A stretch of DNA of 64,000 bases from Porphyridium purpureum (GCA_008690995.1 VRMN01000001.1:124001-188000), one strand, 5' to 3'; shown: positions 1 to 12,266, counted from the stretch's first letter. Notes: a model not told the origin generated them from the letters alone. A program made the numbers and translations.

Positions 1-2690
1 CTCCTGGACCGTATGATTGGGCCAGTTGGGAAACTTGGTCAGCTTCTGTCGGGGCCGCAGGCGCAGGCACACACTGAAAATAAAGAAGTGCAGGTCCCGG
101 GAGGACATTTGGTCCACCGCTGGCTCTAGAAGATTTGGAGATCAAATATATGAATATAGAAGAACTGAAGGTATGGCAACAAGCCTACAAAGGTTCGGAC
201 TTTGCAAAGCAAGGCGATCCGCGCTTCGTAACTTGTTTCAGCAAACATTGTTGATTGCTTGACGATCACCCTGCTGTGAACCATATCGGGGATCACCTGG
301 AAGCGAAATAGACCAGCTCTGCCTTCGTGGGCGCAGCACAACTGTATCATGATCGCTTGTGGGTCGGAATTGTGAATGTGCTGGAAATCCAGAATGCTAT
401 GCGTAACCTCTTTTGCAACGGGATCGGTGCCTAGACCATTCGAATCTGCTTCGAGCACGCCAGGATGGTGAACCGCGAAAGCGTGTAATCTTTCAATCAG
501 CCATTGACTCAGCTTGCTTTGGCCCTGCCGGTCCCGCTAGGTGAATTGGGCTAAAGATTCGTTGCATCAAGGGACTACCCGAGTGCCTTCATGATTGCAT
601 TATATGCTGCAAGGCTCGTACACCAAAGCCGTTGCTGCAACAGCTACGCATCAAGAAGAGTGGCTCGCGGGCCGCACACCGGAGCTCAAGAAAGTGTCAA
701 TAAAGGCGATTGACATTTCCTTCACTTTGATGGCCGGTTGACGTAAGCATGAGTAACAGGAACTCTTGTTCCTTCCACTGGAGGATCTTGTAACAGACGC
801 CAAAGCAGGTGAGGTCGTCATTGATGCAGTGGATCATGTTCTGCCTACCTAATCACCGATTGTCCGTTTCCACACAACAGTACCTTCTCTTAAGCCCCCG
901 GGCCCGACAAATAACCCACACTCGGTTGGACATAGGGCTGGCCCGGCCTTCTACTATTTCAGTCCGTCACAACATGCGGACTTCGAGACAAAAGATCGCA
1001 AGAGCGATCACGTGGGAGAGTCTAGAGTAAAATGGGGAGAAGGAGGACGGATGAGACAGAAAAGTGCCCGACCATCCGCTGCTAGAGCTATAAGTGGCGA
1101 GGCCACCGCTTCCTGTCAAGCACCTTCTAGCTCTTCGAACAGAGCCTTTTCCACGAATGTTGGCCCAGCCCCGGTGTCAACCTTAGACTCAAAAGTCACC
1201 TCTCCGCGGGACGTTGGCAACGCAACTGGTATACGAATCGGCAGTTGGTTCATTTTCGAGTCCATCACTTCAGTCTCAATCGCATCTGACTCTTCCAATT
1301 GATGTTCTATTTGATGAGCCGGCCCGGACCAAATGTAATCATTTTCGTCTGGCGGCCCCAATTCCACAGTATCAATGGATTCCGGCGGGACTACCAATGT
1401 TGAAACGGTGGAGTCTAGCGCCCCAACTCATTGTGAACCCAGAAGGTCGATTTTCCATCAGGACAATCTTTTTTTTGGTGACCAATTTTGTAGCGACCAC
1501 AACACTCAGCTACAGCGGATCTCGACGACTGTCTCGTCGCTTATTGAACATACCTGGGCTTTACAGCTTGTTGTGCTAGAGGCATCAGAACCACTTTAGG
1601 AGCAAGAGCAAAACCATTCACTGTAGGATTTGGCATTTGACTTGGGCTTCTCCATTGGGGTTGCACCGGTGTCACAATTGTCGGCGCTCCCAAGGCATCG
1701 ACTTGTGCATGGATTGACCATGATCCTTCCACTCGATGCGATGCACCTTCCTCGTCTTTCACTGGCAGGTGGCCACCTCGCCGCCTGGCCAAGTATAGAG
1801 CGTTCTTTCGTACCACCCAAACCGCTTCAGCAAAGCTCGCACCGACCATCAAAGATTATACCTTCAAAATTGACGGAAGTCCCGTCAAGAAGCGGATTTT
1901 AATATCTCGATCCTCTGGAACGACAGCTTGACGTGTGGATGATTCCGAAACTTTTGCGGCATAGTCTCCCACTGACTGCTTGTCACTCAGACGCAGGTTT
2001 TTGCATCGAAGCTTGAAGTCTACTTGAAACACAGAATCATAAAAACCTGAGTTTCATCTGAGTGCAGGATTTATACCGGGTCTTTCGTTGGGTAATGAGT
2101 GGTCAATTGCCACATATACCGTTTTGTATGACAATCAAACGAGCACCCCAACCAATTAAGCGCTTTGCTCTAGCTTCACGTGAGGCGTACCAACCGGCGG
2201 CTACGTCCTCCAGAGCTTTAAAATCCGTCCCCTGATCATCAAAAATGGCAATCTCTTCTGAGATCCGTACACCGTCAAACTCTCCACGCCACAGCGTTGC
2301 TCGATCCATATGTACCCTTACACTTGCGTTCGCAGGACCACCCGTGGTGCCCTCGAATTGAAACGATACAGGCACGGTCTGAGCCGGCTCCACCGTCTGT
2401 GCATGAGCACCGACCTCTCCATGACTACCAGGCAACCATGAAGCCTCTCGTTTCGCAGCTAGACCCTGAACTGCAGCCAATAGCTTCTCACATTGCTCCC
2501 TTGTGGGTGTGGTACCACCGTCTTCTTCGGTGGTTGCTTCTTGGAGATCAACCATATTAACCCTGTACCCAAATACCGCAGTCTCCTGCCCAGACAATCG
2601 GATATCCCGCGACTCCTGATGATCGTTCAGCCACTTGGTCTTTGGTGCTTCACTTGCCAACCCTGAACAAGTGGCCACTTTGAAGTCATG
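1..2690 (-). mobile_element. Ty3-like LTR-retroelement fossil, partial
   Basis: Seen: reading leftwards from about 2678, the minus strand gives gag-like protein (2678 to about 1860, including a stretch with the character of a retrotransposon gag domain) followed by a retropepsin-like segment with a D-T-G-A-G motif (1397-1116). The order gag then protease fits an LTR element read from right to left. The remainder, down to position 1, is too decayed to assign safely. The element is broken many times, has no recognisable end repeats inside the window and may continue beyond position 1. The family (Ty3-like rather than copia) is inferred from the gag and protease style only. It looks old. Confidence 0.5.
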
Positions 2691-2782
2691 TCACCGAGAG
2701 GGGGCTGTCCCTTGTTGGCCTTACTAGGTTTTCCCTATCTCTCAACCTTTTCTTCTTTTTCCCCCTTTCCTTAAACTTTTGT

Positions 2783-2830
2783 GGAAGTAAATTGGTTTTG
2801 GCCTTGTCCGCCCACTGAACAAAGCTAGTG
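2783..2830 (+). repeat. dispersed repeat block, copy 1 (pair with 9179-9227)
   Basis: This 48-base block, starting ggaagtaaattgg and ending agctagtg, recurs with a few differences at 9179-9227 on the same strand. It lies just upstream (in the element's sense) of the minus-strand gag-like region, where the leader or LTR of that fossil would be expected. It may be a remnant of that LTR or of an unrelated repeat. Confidence 0.55.
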
Positions 2831-3195
2831 TGTTGTGGGTCTCAGGCTGACCCAAAAAGTCATACCACCACTTCGGGAGTGCGGAAGGCCTGAATCCTGC
2901 GTCCAGGTGGCCTTTTGTCGGAACATTCTAGATGTTGGTACCGATGTACTTGTCTGCCGGAGGTAGGCGCTCCTGTGCGCGAGCGGGGAAATTTAGTTAT
3001 GGCGAGTTTGCGGCTTTTTGGGTGTAAAAGCGTGGTCTGGCGAGCGACCCGGCGGCAGCGTGACGGCAAATGGAGGAGGCCCCGGATTCAGGGAGTGAAA
3101 AGCGTAACTTTGCACTGTCAAGTATGAAGTTTTTGGTTTACTTCAGCGAACATTTCAGCAGTGAAAGAAGTGTTAACATAGTGGACTGCCGCAGC

Positions 3196-3229
3196 AATGT
3201 ACCGTGCGATACAGTGTACACCAATCGGG
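3196..3229 (+). repeat. dispersed repeat block 2, copy 1 (pair with 9681-9714)
   Basis: The segment reading tgtaccgt..gatacagt.taca recurs at 9681-9714 in the same orientation. Because both repeat blocks occur in the same order in both places (about 415 and 500 bases apart), they may be the edges of one old repeat with divergent or replaced middles. The block itself is close to palindromic around its two GTAC-type cores. Confidence 0.45.
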
Positions 3230-3247
3230 CGGGAGCATAGCTCAAGC

Positions 3248-3525
3248 AGTAGAGGAATACGTCCTCCTCGATGGCCAATGGAGTGGTGCGGCGATCGAGC
3301 TCACGCGAACGTGCTGTCCGTGGGCGTGTGAGGGATGTGGCAGTGCCGCAGTAACTAACAAATACAGCTTTATCGGTAGTCGATGAGCACGATCCAAGAA
3401 AACACTCCTTACCCGAAAGAGTGGGTCAGTGAGACCGTCCGCGCTCTCCGCCCGCTTATCGTCGCGGCGCGGTCCTCTACCCAAACTGTACACAACCACC
3501 AGGTGTACACCTAGTATGCGCAACA
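3248..3525 (-). mobile_element. solo LTR, copia family A, with target duplication
   Basis: These 278 bases are a diverged, reverse-oriented copy of the LTR that bounds the element at 28137-33995, and have exactly the same length. They are bracketed by a perfect 5-bp direct repeat, CAAGC at 3243-3247 and 3526-3530. A lone LTR with intact target duplication is the known product of recombination between the two LTRs of a full element. The sequence is visibly more diverged than the two LTRs at 28.1 and 33.7 kb, so this insertion is older. The 12-base palindrome AGGTGTACACCT near its 5' tip (3501-3512) is retained. Confidence 0.9.
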
Positions 3526-3530
3526 CAAGC

Positions 3531-3828
3531 ACGTAATGGCAGTACGAGATTGGGAAGCGGGGTTGGCGAATTCAGGACCGAAGGCGGTAGTCGAGCGACA
3601 TTCAGGATAGTGGCGGCCAATATGGTCTTTGACTTGAAGGCGAAGTAGAGAATGTAGAGCAGCACGGAAACTGCGATTCCTTTAGGATCTAGCTTAAAGG
3701 GAAACTCTCTTCCGTGGTGTGATAAAAAAGGGTGCTATTGTAAACAACAGAGTCTCTCATTTATTGGGCCTATTTGGTCAGTTGGAAGTGCACGTGGGTG
3801 CACGTGATCTCATACGCCCTTCTAATGT
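3531..3828 (+). repeat. LTR of old copia fossil (approximate limits)
   Basis: This stretch is related to 11940-12266. Shared blocks include the one around tttgacttgaaggcg and the one reading agagtctctcatttattggg. It ends immediately before TTATGAGCCC (3829-3838), the same internal tRNA-type primer-binding core that follows the LTR of the young family B element. It leads straight into gag-like sequence. The left limit is uncertain, because the family A solo LTR has inserted beside it or within it. Confidence 0.65.
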
Positions 3829-6800
3829 TTATGAGCCCTGCATCTGACACTGTGGAGAAGTGAAAATGGAGGAAACGCAGAGCAAGGATCTGGCATTATA
3901 CCGTACCTGCTCAGAAAGCACGAACCAGATGGATTACGAAGACCAGTCCGGTCCAGGAGCACCGCCGACGCCTCAGCAGGTGCGTCTGAGCACGTAACAG
4001 ATGCTCGAGGCCCGTCCCCTAGGGCAGAAGTCTTGGCTCTCAGAGGAGCCTGTTGCAATGTAGGCGCAGTTATCGGACCGATGGCAAGGGTGGGTGCGTG
4101 CCGTGAAAGAGCAGCACCAGGCACACGTCCGGACAGCACATGGGGCTGTACAACACCAGTATCAAGAACGTATGATGAGCTTGCAGGCCTCGCTGAAGGA
4201 GAAGCGTGTAGAGCTCAACCGCGTCAGACAGATGCAGGACGCTACAGCTAGACAGGTCGGACGCGCTGCCAAAACGTTTTCGGAGCCCGCTCAATTTGCA
4301 CGGACGATCCCGTATGGCGGCTCTAGAGATTTAACTGCCATCCTGATGTAGCAGAATGCTGCTCGAGAAAGGGTGCTCGAGCCCTTCAAGAACCCTTGAC
4401 GCGTGGATGGCCTACGTACTAGCGCTACGGTGGAAGCTCGCTTGGTCCGAGTTGCATCCACGTACCTGTACGGTGAAGCCATGCTATGGTATATGGATCT
4501 GGGCCCAAAGCCACAGCAGTTCGAAGGCTTCCTCGGGATGCTCATGGAGCAATGCTGCCCCGGTACCGCATACTACCAGGCTTGCGACGAGCTGGCTGCA
4601 CGTGTGCTGGACTCGAGGAGCATACAGGAGTACGAGGCAACATTCTCGGCCCTGATGTTACGTCTGCCCCGCCTCACGGAGGATGAAAAGATGGACAAGT
4701 TTAAATGCGGCTTGGCCACCCAAATTCGCGCCTTCATGCAGTTGGCCGAGCCAAAGAGGCTGCGCGAGACCATTCGGCAGGCCGTCAACACGGACGTGGC
4801 ACTGCATCCAGAACGCGCAAGGACTGCGTCAGCGGTCAGCATGCGATGCCATTTGTAGCCGCCTGAACGAATGGAGGTAGGCGCTGCCCAGATAATGCCC
4901 GCTGGATGGAGCGACGGAGGCACTGACTCTGCCAGATTAGGAGACGATGCTCGGCCGCTTAGCTTCAAGAAACGCGGTCAGTCGAAAGACACAACACACG
5001 ACAGGGCCAGGCGACCCACGCGACCTGGTCTTCGCATCATTCCGGCTGTCCGTCTCGAATGGGCGATGCCCCATGGCTCTGACGCCAGTGCCGGATCGGT
5101 ATGCTAATGCTGGAGTAGGCGTGGTCATATCGCTTGCGAATGCACAGCGACGGCCGTGCACTCGATGGAAGTCGAGGACTCCGACCTCGAGTTGAATGTC
5201 CTGGAGGACCGTCACTCCGACACCAAAATGGGTCCCGGCGATGGGCACGCTTGGTTCGCAAGCTTCTGGACACTGTATCATATCACTGCGCCCGTTGTAC
5301 CTTCTACGGGACCATCAGGTAGGATGGGGAATGATAGATACACTGTGGGACACCGTGGAACACAAAATGGCTTACTGAGGACTATTGCCATGGTCAACCG
5401 GTGCATGGTATATGCTATTGTGGACAGTGGGGCCAGCCATACGTTCATCTCTGCCGAGACAGCGGCCAGATGCGGAACAATACCGATCAAGAAGGGTTCG
5501 GGCAAGCCTCGCCTTGCACACAGCGACGAGATGGAGGCATATGGACGGTCGTTCGCGGACATAGCCGCTGCGGTCGCTATTTTTTGAAGCGTGGCCAATG
5601 GTTTTGCATGACTCGCCCCTGGAACGCATCCTTGCGCTCGACTTCATCCGCGAAGTAGGTTCAAGTTACAAGGTCACAGAGCTCCAGCTGCCGGTCGTCG
5701 AGGATACAAACAAGTCGATCGAGGATGAAATGAGCACCGGCAAGCAGGCGGAGCAAGATGTGTAGGGCCAGGGCAGCAGATTGGGGATCTCGGAATATCA
5801 GGCGGTGTCCACGAGTGACGAAGAAGGTGCCTGACGAAGCCGGCAGGTGCATGAGCACGCACTGCTGCGCTTTCCGGCGGATGACAAGTGCAACGTATGT
5901 TGCATAGCGAGGAAGCGACGAGCACGCGTCGTTCGCAGGGTACGGTCAGAGTCCACTAAATAGTCGTTGGAGTTCAACGACACTGTCTCAGTAGACTTGG
6001 TAGATCATGTACGGCCCTCAGTAAATATCTTTTCAGCCACTTGGATAAAGCAACCAAGTGCTTATAGGATACAGGCATATCCGACAAGACTACATCCTGT
6101 GCACTGAGGGCTTTTCAGGAGTTGCGACACGGAAGAGGATGGCCACACACTGTCAAATGTGACGACGGACGTGAGTTTCAGGGCGCATTGGAGGATATTC
6201 TGCGTAAAAACCTCGTCGCACAGGAGCTCGGAGTGCCCAACCGACCGAGTGCGCGTGCAACACATGAAAGACAGCCTGCAGACTTTAATGCTGGGATCCG
6301 AGCATAGCTTCTGCAAGCCGGTTTGCCCACAGAATGATACACATATGCAGTGCGCTACTGGACGCTCGCGAAAAACCTGCTATAGGAGCAGGACGGACAG
6401 ACCCCATTCCACCGACGTTTTGGGAAGCCAGGGACTGGGAAGTTGCCAGCCTTCGGCATGGGAGTCGTGGTGTACGACAACGCCAGAGACAGCAAGTCCG
6501 AATCAGCTGGTTGAATTGCAACAATGGTCGGCATTACCGTACCGAAACCATAGGGTGAACTTCTGCACGCTATCGTGCACGTGGTATTCGAAGACAACTT
6601 GAGCCCGGGTAGTATCAAGCGTGCACAAAAGTGGAAAGAGGTACCGGAGGCCCACCCACTGCGCAAACTGCGTCTCAGATCCCCGCACGAGCTGGAGTGC
6701 CTGTTCGACGCAGACCAAGCTGCGGGCTCCGGCGAGTCTGCCGATGTGGATACCTGTCACTAATGTGGCAGACCATGGGCAAAGATGCACCCGTAACCTG

Positions 6801-8950
6801 CGACAAATGCAGGCTTGGGAAGCGGCTTCGACTAAAGCACTTGGCTGAACCCGAGTGCGCCACAAGACACTGCAAATGCCCTAGAAACTCCGATGGCACC
6901 CTCGTATGGATTGAACGAGAAGTGGTCGAGTCACGTGGACAGAATGTACGGTGGATGGATGCCAAAGGCGCTGCATTGAAAGCAGGATTTGGCAAATGGG
7001 GGACCGCGATGGAGAGATAGCTGTCGCGAGCACGCCGACGACCTCGCACTCAATAGCCGCGTTCCTGGCGACCTACGCAGCCGCGCGTTCTGTATCGGTT
7101 TGCTGGCTAAGCAGGGCGCTGCACCTCCAATATGTATATTTTCGGGCCCAAGATGCTCCGTTCACCACGTCCGGCAGAAGGAGGGTAGCCCCGACAGCGT
7201 TCGAGGCCGACATACTGCCGTTTGGGTCGTCGGCGAGGGCCACGGATGGGTGAAACGCATGGCAGAAGGAGCCAAAGACCCTGTATGAACTTGGAGTGCT
7301 CCAATTCGAAAGTGCTGTGGAGCACGACGCTGTCGCGCGCCAGATGGGGGCCCGATTTGTGAAGCTCAAGGGCATCATGGCAATCAAGAATGCGGAGATG
7401 CCAGCTGAGTATCGAAAGCGCAAGTTTAGAAGTGTTGCGTATGGCTGCATTGTGAAGGAGGGCGATGGTAGACTAGCAGAGCCAGACCCATTTCCGTACG
7501 ACAAGCCACCGGGGCTCATGAGCATCAGAGCCTTCATGAGCTACTGAATCCATACCTTTGCCCAGGACGCGGATGCAGCATTATTCGATGTCGATTCGGC
7601 CTACCTGCACGCCCAGCTTGGTGACAGACAGACGTACAGGGAACTGTCGGCCATGATGCCGCATTTGGAAGGTGCGCTAACAAAGCGCGCAGGGTCGAAA
7701 CTGCCGTCGATAAAACAACCGGTGCTGCGATAACCATTGTCGCTGAATGGACTGGCAAGGTCAGGGTCGGACTTTGCTGCGCGTGCCAGATGACAGCTGG
7801 TGGAGAAACGCTGGCGCGAGTCGAAGACCGATTCGAACGTCTACTGGAGGCGCGGCAGAGAATGCTGCATTACTATTCTGGTGTTGTATGTGGATGACGG
7901 TGCGCTGTTCGTGCATTGAGATAGTGTGCGAGCTCTAGCGAGGGAGCTCCGGACATCTGCCACCATCTCAAAAGATATGAAATACGTGTCCTGCACATCG
8001 AGTGAGAATCCCATCCGGTACCTGGGCGTGTCTAAATACGCAAGAGGTCAAAGTTGAACTCTGGAATCGACCGACTAGGGAATGCACGTGGTCACAGATA
8101 CACCACAATGTCGTCAGCGTAGCAAGCCGCCAAAATATAGAATCGAACCGAATACGGAGTTGCGATTGTGCCCTGACGGTGTGTGCAAAATTGTTGGACA
8201 GTTACTCTGGCTCTCGAGGATGACGAGACCCGAAGCTGCTCGTGTTGTGGCACAGGTTGCATGATGCCTGGATAGATGAAAAGCGTTAGCCAAGGATGTC
8301 CTTGAAAACGTTCTCCGGTACCTAGCAAAGCACCAGCACGTGCTAATGAAGTATGACTTGTCTGCGTCGGCGCACGGCAGCATAGCCGTCGAGTGCATGG
8401 CGGACGCTGGCTTCGATCTGGGCACGTCCACATCCGGTTACTTGCTTTTCACAATGTGTGGTGGAATAAAGCACTTTGTGCCATGGTGCTGAAGGCGTCA
8501 GAGGCGAGTGGCCGCTTCGACAGTCGAGGCTCAGCTGGTCACGATACACGCAGCGGTGCAGGGTGATGTGTTTCCTGTCGGCGTGTTGTCGGAAGAGGTG
8601 CGTGGCAGGCGGTCGACAACAGTTCTGCGCCCGCATAACGAGGCTGCCTTGAAAGCAGTGGACGGCGATCCTACCAATGCTCTGACCCATGCAAGCAAGA
8701 CGCAAAACATTAGCTTGCGGTGACTGTGTGAGGTGGGGCGGGATGGGCTCGTACACTATGGACACGTGGCCACGAGAGCCAATCTGGCAGATGCTATGAC
8801 AGAGCCTCTCGTTGCCGATGTGTTCCTTGCTCACATGTGCCATTATGGATTGTGGAGTCAAGCGTTCTTCGCATCTGTTGGAAATGCTACCGAGCGAGCG
8901 CCGTCTCCTGAGCCATCGGCAGGCACCGGGACCAGCTAGTTTACAATCGG
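3829..8950 (+). mobile_element. Ty1/copia fossil, full-length body, heavily broken
   Basis: Pieces of a complete copia-type body follow each other in order on the plus strand: primer-binding core (3829), gag (about 4090-4860), aspartic protease with a D-S-G-A motif (about 5400-5590), integrase-like pieces (about 6100-6500), reverse transcriptase (about 7300-8300) and RNase H (about 8500-8900). The gag and pol pieces resemble those of the family B element at 39886-45447 more than those of family A. The element is dead, with many breaks, and looks much older than either young copy. Its own 3' LTR is not next to the body. The related LTR near 12 kb may be that LTR, displaced by later insertions. 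Confidence 0.75.
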
Positions 8951-9178
8951 AAAAGTGTGAGGATGTAACGGTTAAGGGGCGTCGTGTTAGGTTTTGAGGT
9001 CATCTTGTTACAGCGAATTCGCAACGAAATCCCTAGATTTAGGTGATTGAGGGTGGTCATGGATTTTTCCTCAGCGGGTTCGCTTTTTACCATGATTCCA
9101 TCAATGTGTGCTATTGTTTCACATGAATTTGCCCGATTTACTATCCACCGTGGGCGAACAACCCAAAAGGGGGCGCTT

Positions 9179-9227
9179 GGAAGTAAATTGGGGTTTGACC
9201 TTGTCTGCCCACTGATTACAGCTAGTG
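9179..9227 (+). repeat. dispersed repeat block, copy 2
   Basis: Counterpart of 2783-2830, same orientation, 49 bases with a handful of substitutions and one length difference. Confidence 0.55.
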
Positions 9228-9680
9228 AACCTCCGCTGTACTGTGTTGCGGCCGCGAGGGAAACTAAACAACCAGGAACCGCCTTATCCGCGCCCGCTCC
9301 CTCCAGTGGCCTGGCGGCAACCCCAACCACCGAAGAATCCCCTCAAGCCAATGTTTACGAGTTAAATCAGCCTTCCTCTAGCTCCACCCCTCTGACTCTC
9401 TTCCTGACGCTCCAACCAAGAGTCTTTTTTACATATTCATATTTTTATACCCGCTGGCGTCCAAACATGTCCGCGCTGTCTCACGTCGCAGCGCCGACAC
9501 GTGTCCGCTTCCATTCGCCAACACTTTGCGCGCGAGCGCATCGCCCATCCTCTCCAGCCTCTCCTCCCGTCTCAGCTCCACCTTGCCCTTCCTACTCCCA
9601 CCTCTGCTGCTTCGGAAAGGCCCGCTCGTATTCACCCTCCGCCTGCCGCTTGCGCTAAACTCCATTCATCCCTTTGCAAC

Positions 9681-9714
9681 AAGTGTACCGTTTGATACAG
9701 TATACAACCGTCGG
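9681..9714 (+). repeat. dispersed repeat block 2, copy 2
   Basis: Counterpart of 3196-3229 in the same orientation. It ends about 28 bases before the left end of the Tc1-like element at 9744. Confidence 0.45.
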
Positions 9715-9743
9715 ACAGGTGTAAAGCAAGTGGCAATCAATTA

Positions 9744-11096
9744 AAAGCGCCCCTACTTTTTCACTTTTTCCAACAAAAAAGATAATTTTACGGCAAAGCG
9801 ACAGAAGGTCGACCTTGCCGTGGCCGTTGCAAGCGTCCAAACGATTAAAAACACAACAGGCAAACACGCATTCCAAGCTTTACAGCGCGTGGAGTTAAGC
9901 CCGCGGCGGGGCAAAATCATGGGCAAGGCGTCAAGCCTCGTTGAATGAGAACAGGGCGTCATTGCTGCTTTGGTTGCTGACCGTCACTAATCGCAGGTTA
10001 TCGCGGACCGACTGGGACGATCTCGCTCAGTAACGGTCGTGAGGAACTATTTGAAACGCCCGGAACAGTACGGCAAACGGGGACCGAATCAAAATGCTGG
10101 AAAACGGACACCTTACCTGCGCCCAAGGATTGAGAATGTCCTGAAAACAAAGCCATTGTCTAGGGCAAACCAGGTGCACGCAGGCATCTTGTCAACACGT
10201 GCCAAGCCAGCCTCAGTACAAACGGTCCGCCGTGTCTTTCGAAATGGGCACATGTGGAAGAAGTGCAAGAAAACGCCGCATTTGTAGGATCACCATCGAC
10301 AAGCTCGTGTCAAATTTGTGCTCGATCACCACTGGAAACGAGAAGAATGCCGAGATGTCGTGTTTACAGACGAGAAAAAGTGGAATTTGGACAGTCCTGA
10401 TGGCTCGAAATTCTATTGGGCGGGTCTGGAGGACAAACCAGCCGTCCGTTTGAGTCGTGTTTGTGGTGGACAGAGCTTGATGGACTGGGAAGCGATAGCC
10501 GGCGACGGAAAGCTTACTGTCTTGTTCACAAAAGACTACTCCTCGGGCGGCGCGACTGCCGCAAAATACGTGGAAATGTTGGACAGGTCTCGAGTCATTG
10601 TGAAGGCTAAATAAAAGATTGGATACTTCAAATTCATGCGGGACGAGGCCGCTTCCCACAGGGCCAAAATCACGACTGACTGGTTGCAACGCAAAAACAT
10701 AGAGGTTCAAGATTGGCTCGCGCTTGCGCCAGACCTGAATCCAATTGAGAATGTATGGGGCCATTTGACAGGTCAGGGTTACCGTGGATGCAAGCAGTAT
10801 TCTGGTGTGAAAAGCTACGAGAGGTCGGCGAGGATTCGTGGGAGAAAATGGAGGATTGCTTCGTCAGAGACCTGTATGACAGCATGTCGAAGCGGATCAT
10901 TGAAGTGGCTTTGGTGCAAGGAAAGACAGGCCGCTTCTAGAACTTGATTTTATCTTTCAATCTTCTGGTGAATGTGCTCAACCTTCGCTGCCTTTAATCG
11001 TTTATCACTTCCTTTTCGCGCCAAACAGTCGACCTTCACCAAGTTTTGACAAAGTTTACCTTTTTTGTTAGAAAAATTAAAAAAGTACGGTTGTTT
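9744..11096 (+). mobile_element. Tc1/mariner transposon, decayed
   Basis: The element is about 1353 bp, flanked by TA on both sides (9742-9743 and 11097-11098), as expected of Tc1/mariner insertion. The ends are degenerate inverted repeats of about 65 bases: the left end reads AAAGCGCCCCTACTTTTT, and the reverse complement of the right end reads AAACAACCGTACTTTTTT. Similarity continues inward through a shared aacaaaaaag block to a shared aaggtcga block. It contains one transposase coding region on the plus strand, which is broken. The TIRs have drifted far more than those of the copy at 61920-63356, so this insertion is the older of the two. Confidence 0.8.
9922..10940 (+). pseudogene. Tc1-like transposase pseudogene (DD34E)
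   Basis: The reading starts near 9922 with an N-terminal helix-turn-helix-like region that already contains stop codons. It continues through 10039-10287 (open), 10318-10614 (catalytic FTDEKKWNLD, first Asp) and 10636-10947 (second Asp in RDEAASHRA and the Glu in APDLNPIENVW). There are 34 residues between the second Asp and the Glu, the DD34E spacing of the Tc1 family. The catalytic triad is still recognisable, but in-frame stops and frame changes separate the parts, so no active enzyme can be made. The C-terminal 40 or so residues have lost family character. A transposase of this type would cut and paste the surrounding element at TA sites. Confidence 0.8.
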
Positions 11097-11939
11097 TACA
11101 TTGATTGTTGCTTACTGTATACGTGAATGAAAGCTTCGCACCGAGCACCTGGCGTCCGCGACTGCTGCTCTATTCAACCACACAGAAGTTATTTGCTCAC
11201 AACCGAACCTTTATTATGCAGCCTGTCGGCAAACGAACCACGATCACTATTTACTTGACCGAACTGAACCGAGATGAACGCTACCGATGACAACCGCTGT
11301 GAAATAGACCTTTGCGCATGCCAAGCTCGCTCCTCACGCATCGGCGCACCTCACACACACGTGCATATCTGCTCGACGCACTATACCATACGCTTCTTAA
11401 TATAGTTCCGCGCACGGGAGGAGCCACTTTTATTCCTCGGACAGCAGAAAAAGAATTCTCTTTACATCCCTTGGCGGCAAAAAGATATGAACCTACCTCC
11501 TCGCCCTTACTTCACACCGGCCGTTTCGTCCGCTCTGGTTCTAAAGTGCCACTCGCTTGAGCGAACGGGCCTGTTTTCTCCTTGTGTCACGCACGTCGAC
11601 CATGATACGCTGGACGCTCATTCGTGCACACCCTGCCAAGTGTACAGCACCGATGTATTCTCTTGCCAACATTTGTGCCAACAGTATATGTTGTAGAGTA
11701 AGGAACTGGCCTGAAGTACTGTGGCGATCGTCGGCTCATACACGAGTCGTTGGTTGCGGGGAAAAACCTGGCCATCAGCAGCAAAAACAATAGCCGTCTG
11801 TTGGTCAAAGTGAAGGAGTGAGGGGCAAGGATTTAGAAAGTGAAGAATCCGCTTCTGCACCGTATAGTAAAAGTGTTCGGGTATTTCGCAAAAGCCTTTC
11901 TGAGCGTGGCGTGCGCTTCAATAGTTTAGCGTAAGAACT
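11097..11939. other. gene-free stretch
   Basis: I see no supported gene, RNA gene or element here. Short open frames occur in several phases without family features. Confidence 0.4.
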
Positions 11940-12266
11940 CAGCGGCAGTGTGAGATTGGGAAGGGGCATTAGCGAATGTGGCAAGGTGTACAAGTGCGCG
12001 ACCGTCCACAGTCACTGTGTACGAATTCAGGACCCGACGCGGTGGTCAAGCGGCCTCTGGGACCGCAGCGACTGTGACGGTGTTTGACTTGAAGGCGCGG
12101 TATAAAATGAGGAGCAGAACGGAAGCTGCGATCAATTTTGGACCTAGCTTCAGCGGTGTGATGGAAAATGGTGCTAGTGTGAAGAACAGAGTCTCTCATT
12201 TATTGGGCATATTTGGTCAGTTGGAAGTGCACAGGGATCCATGTGATCTCAGACTTCTCTCCAACA
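11940..12266 (+). repeat. old LTR related to 3531-3828
   Basis: The stretch shares ordered blocks with the LTR at 3531-3828: the block beginning agattgggaag, the gaattcagga block, tttgacttgaaggcg followed by a TATA-like ggtataaaatg, and the block ending tttggtcagttggaagtgcac. No primer-binding site or gag follows it, so it is either a solo LTR or the displaced 3' LTR of the copia fossil at 3829-8950. No convincing target duplication is visible. The limits are approximate. Confidence 0.6.

Larger units (their letters stand above)
8951..9743. other. gene-free stretch with repeat remnants
   Basis: No gene is supported here. The stretch holds the two dispersed repeat blocks at 9179-9227 and 9681-9714 and otherwise shows nothing I can name. 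The longer open frames have no family features and composition like their surroundings. Confidence 0.5.

Noticed and set aside
9047-9658. 203-codon open frame on the plus strand
   Set aside because: Ser/Pro-rich, crosses a dispersed repeat block and has no family features.
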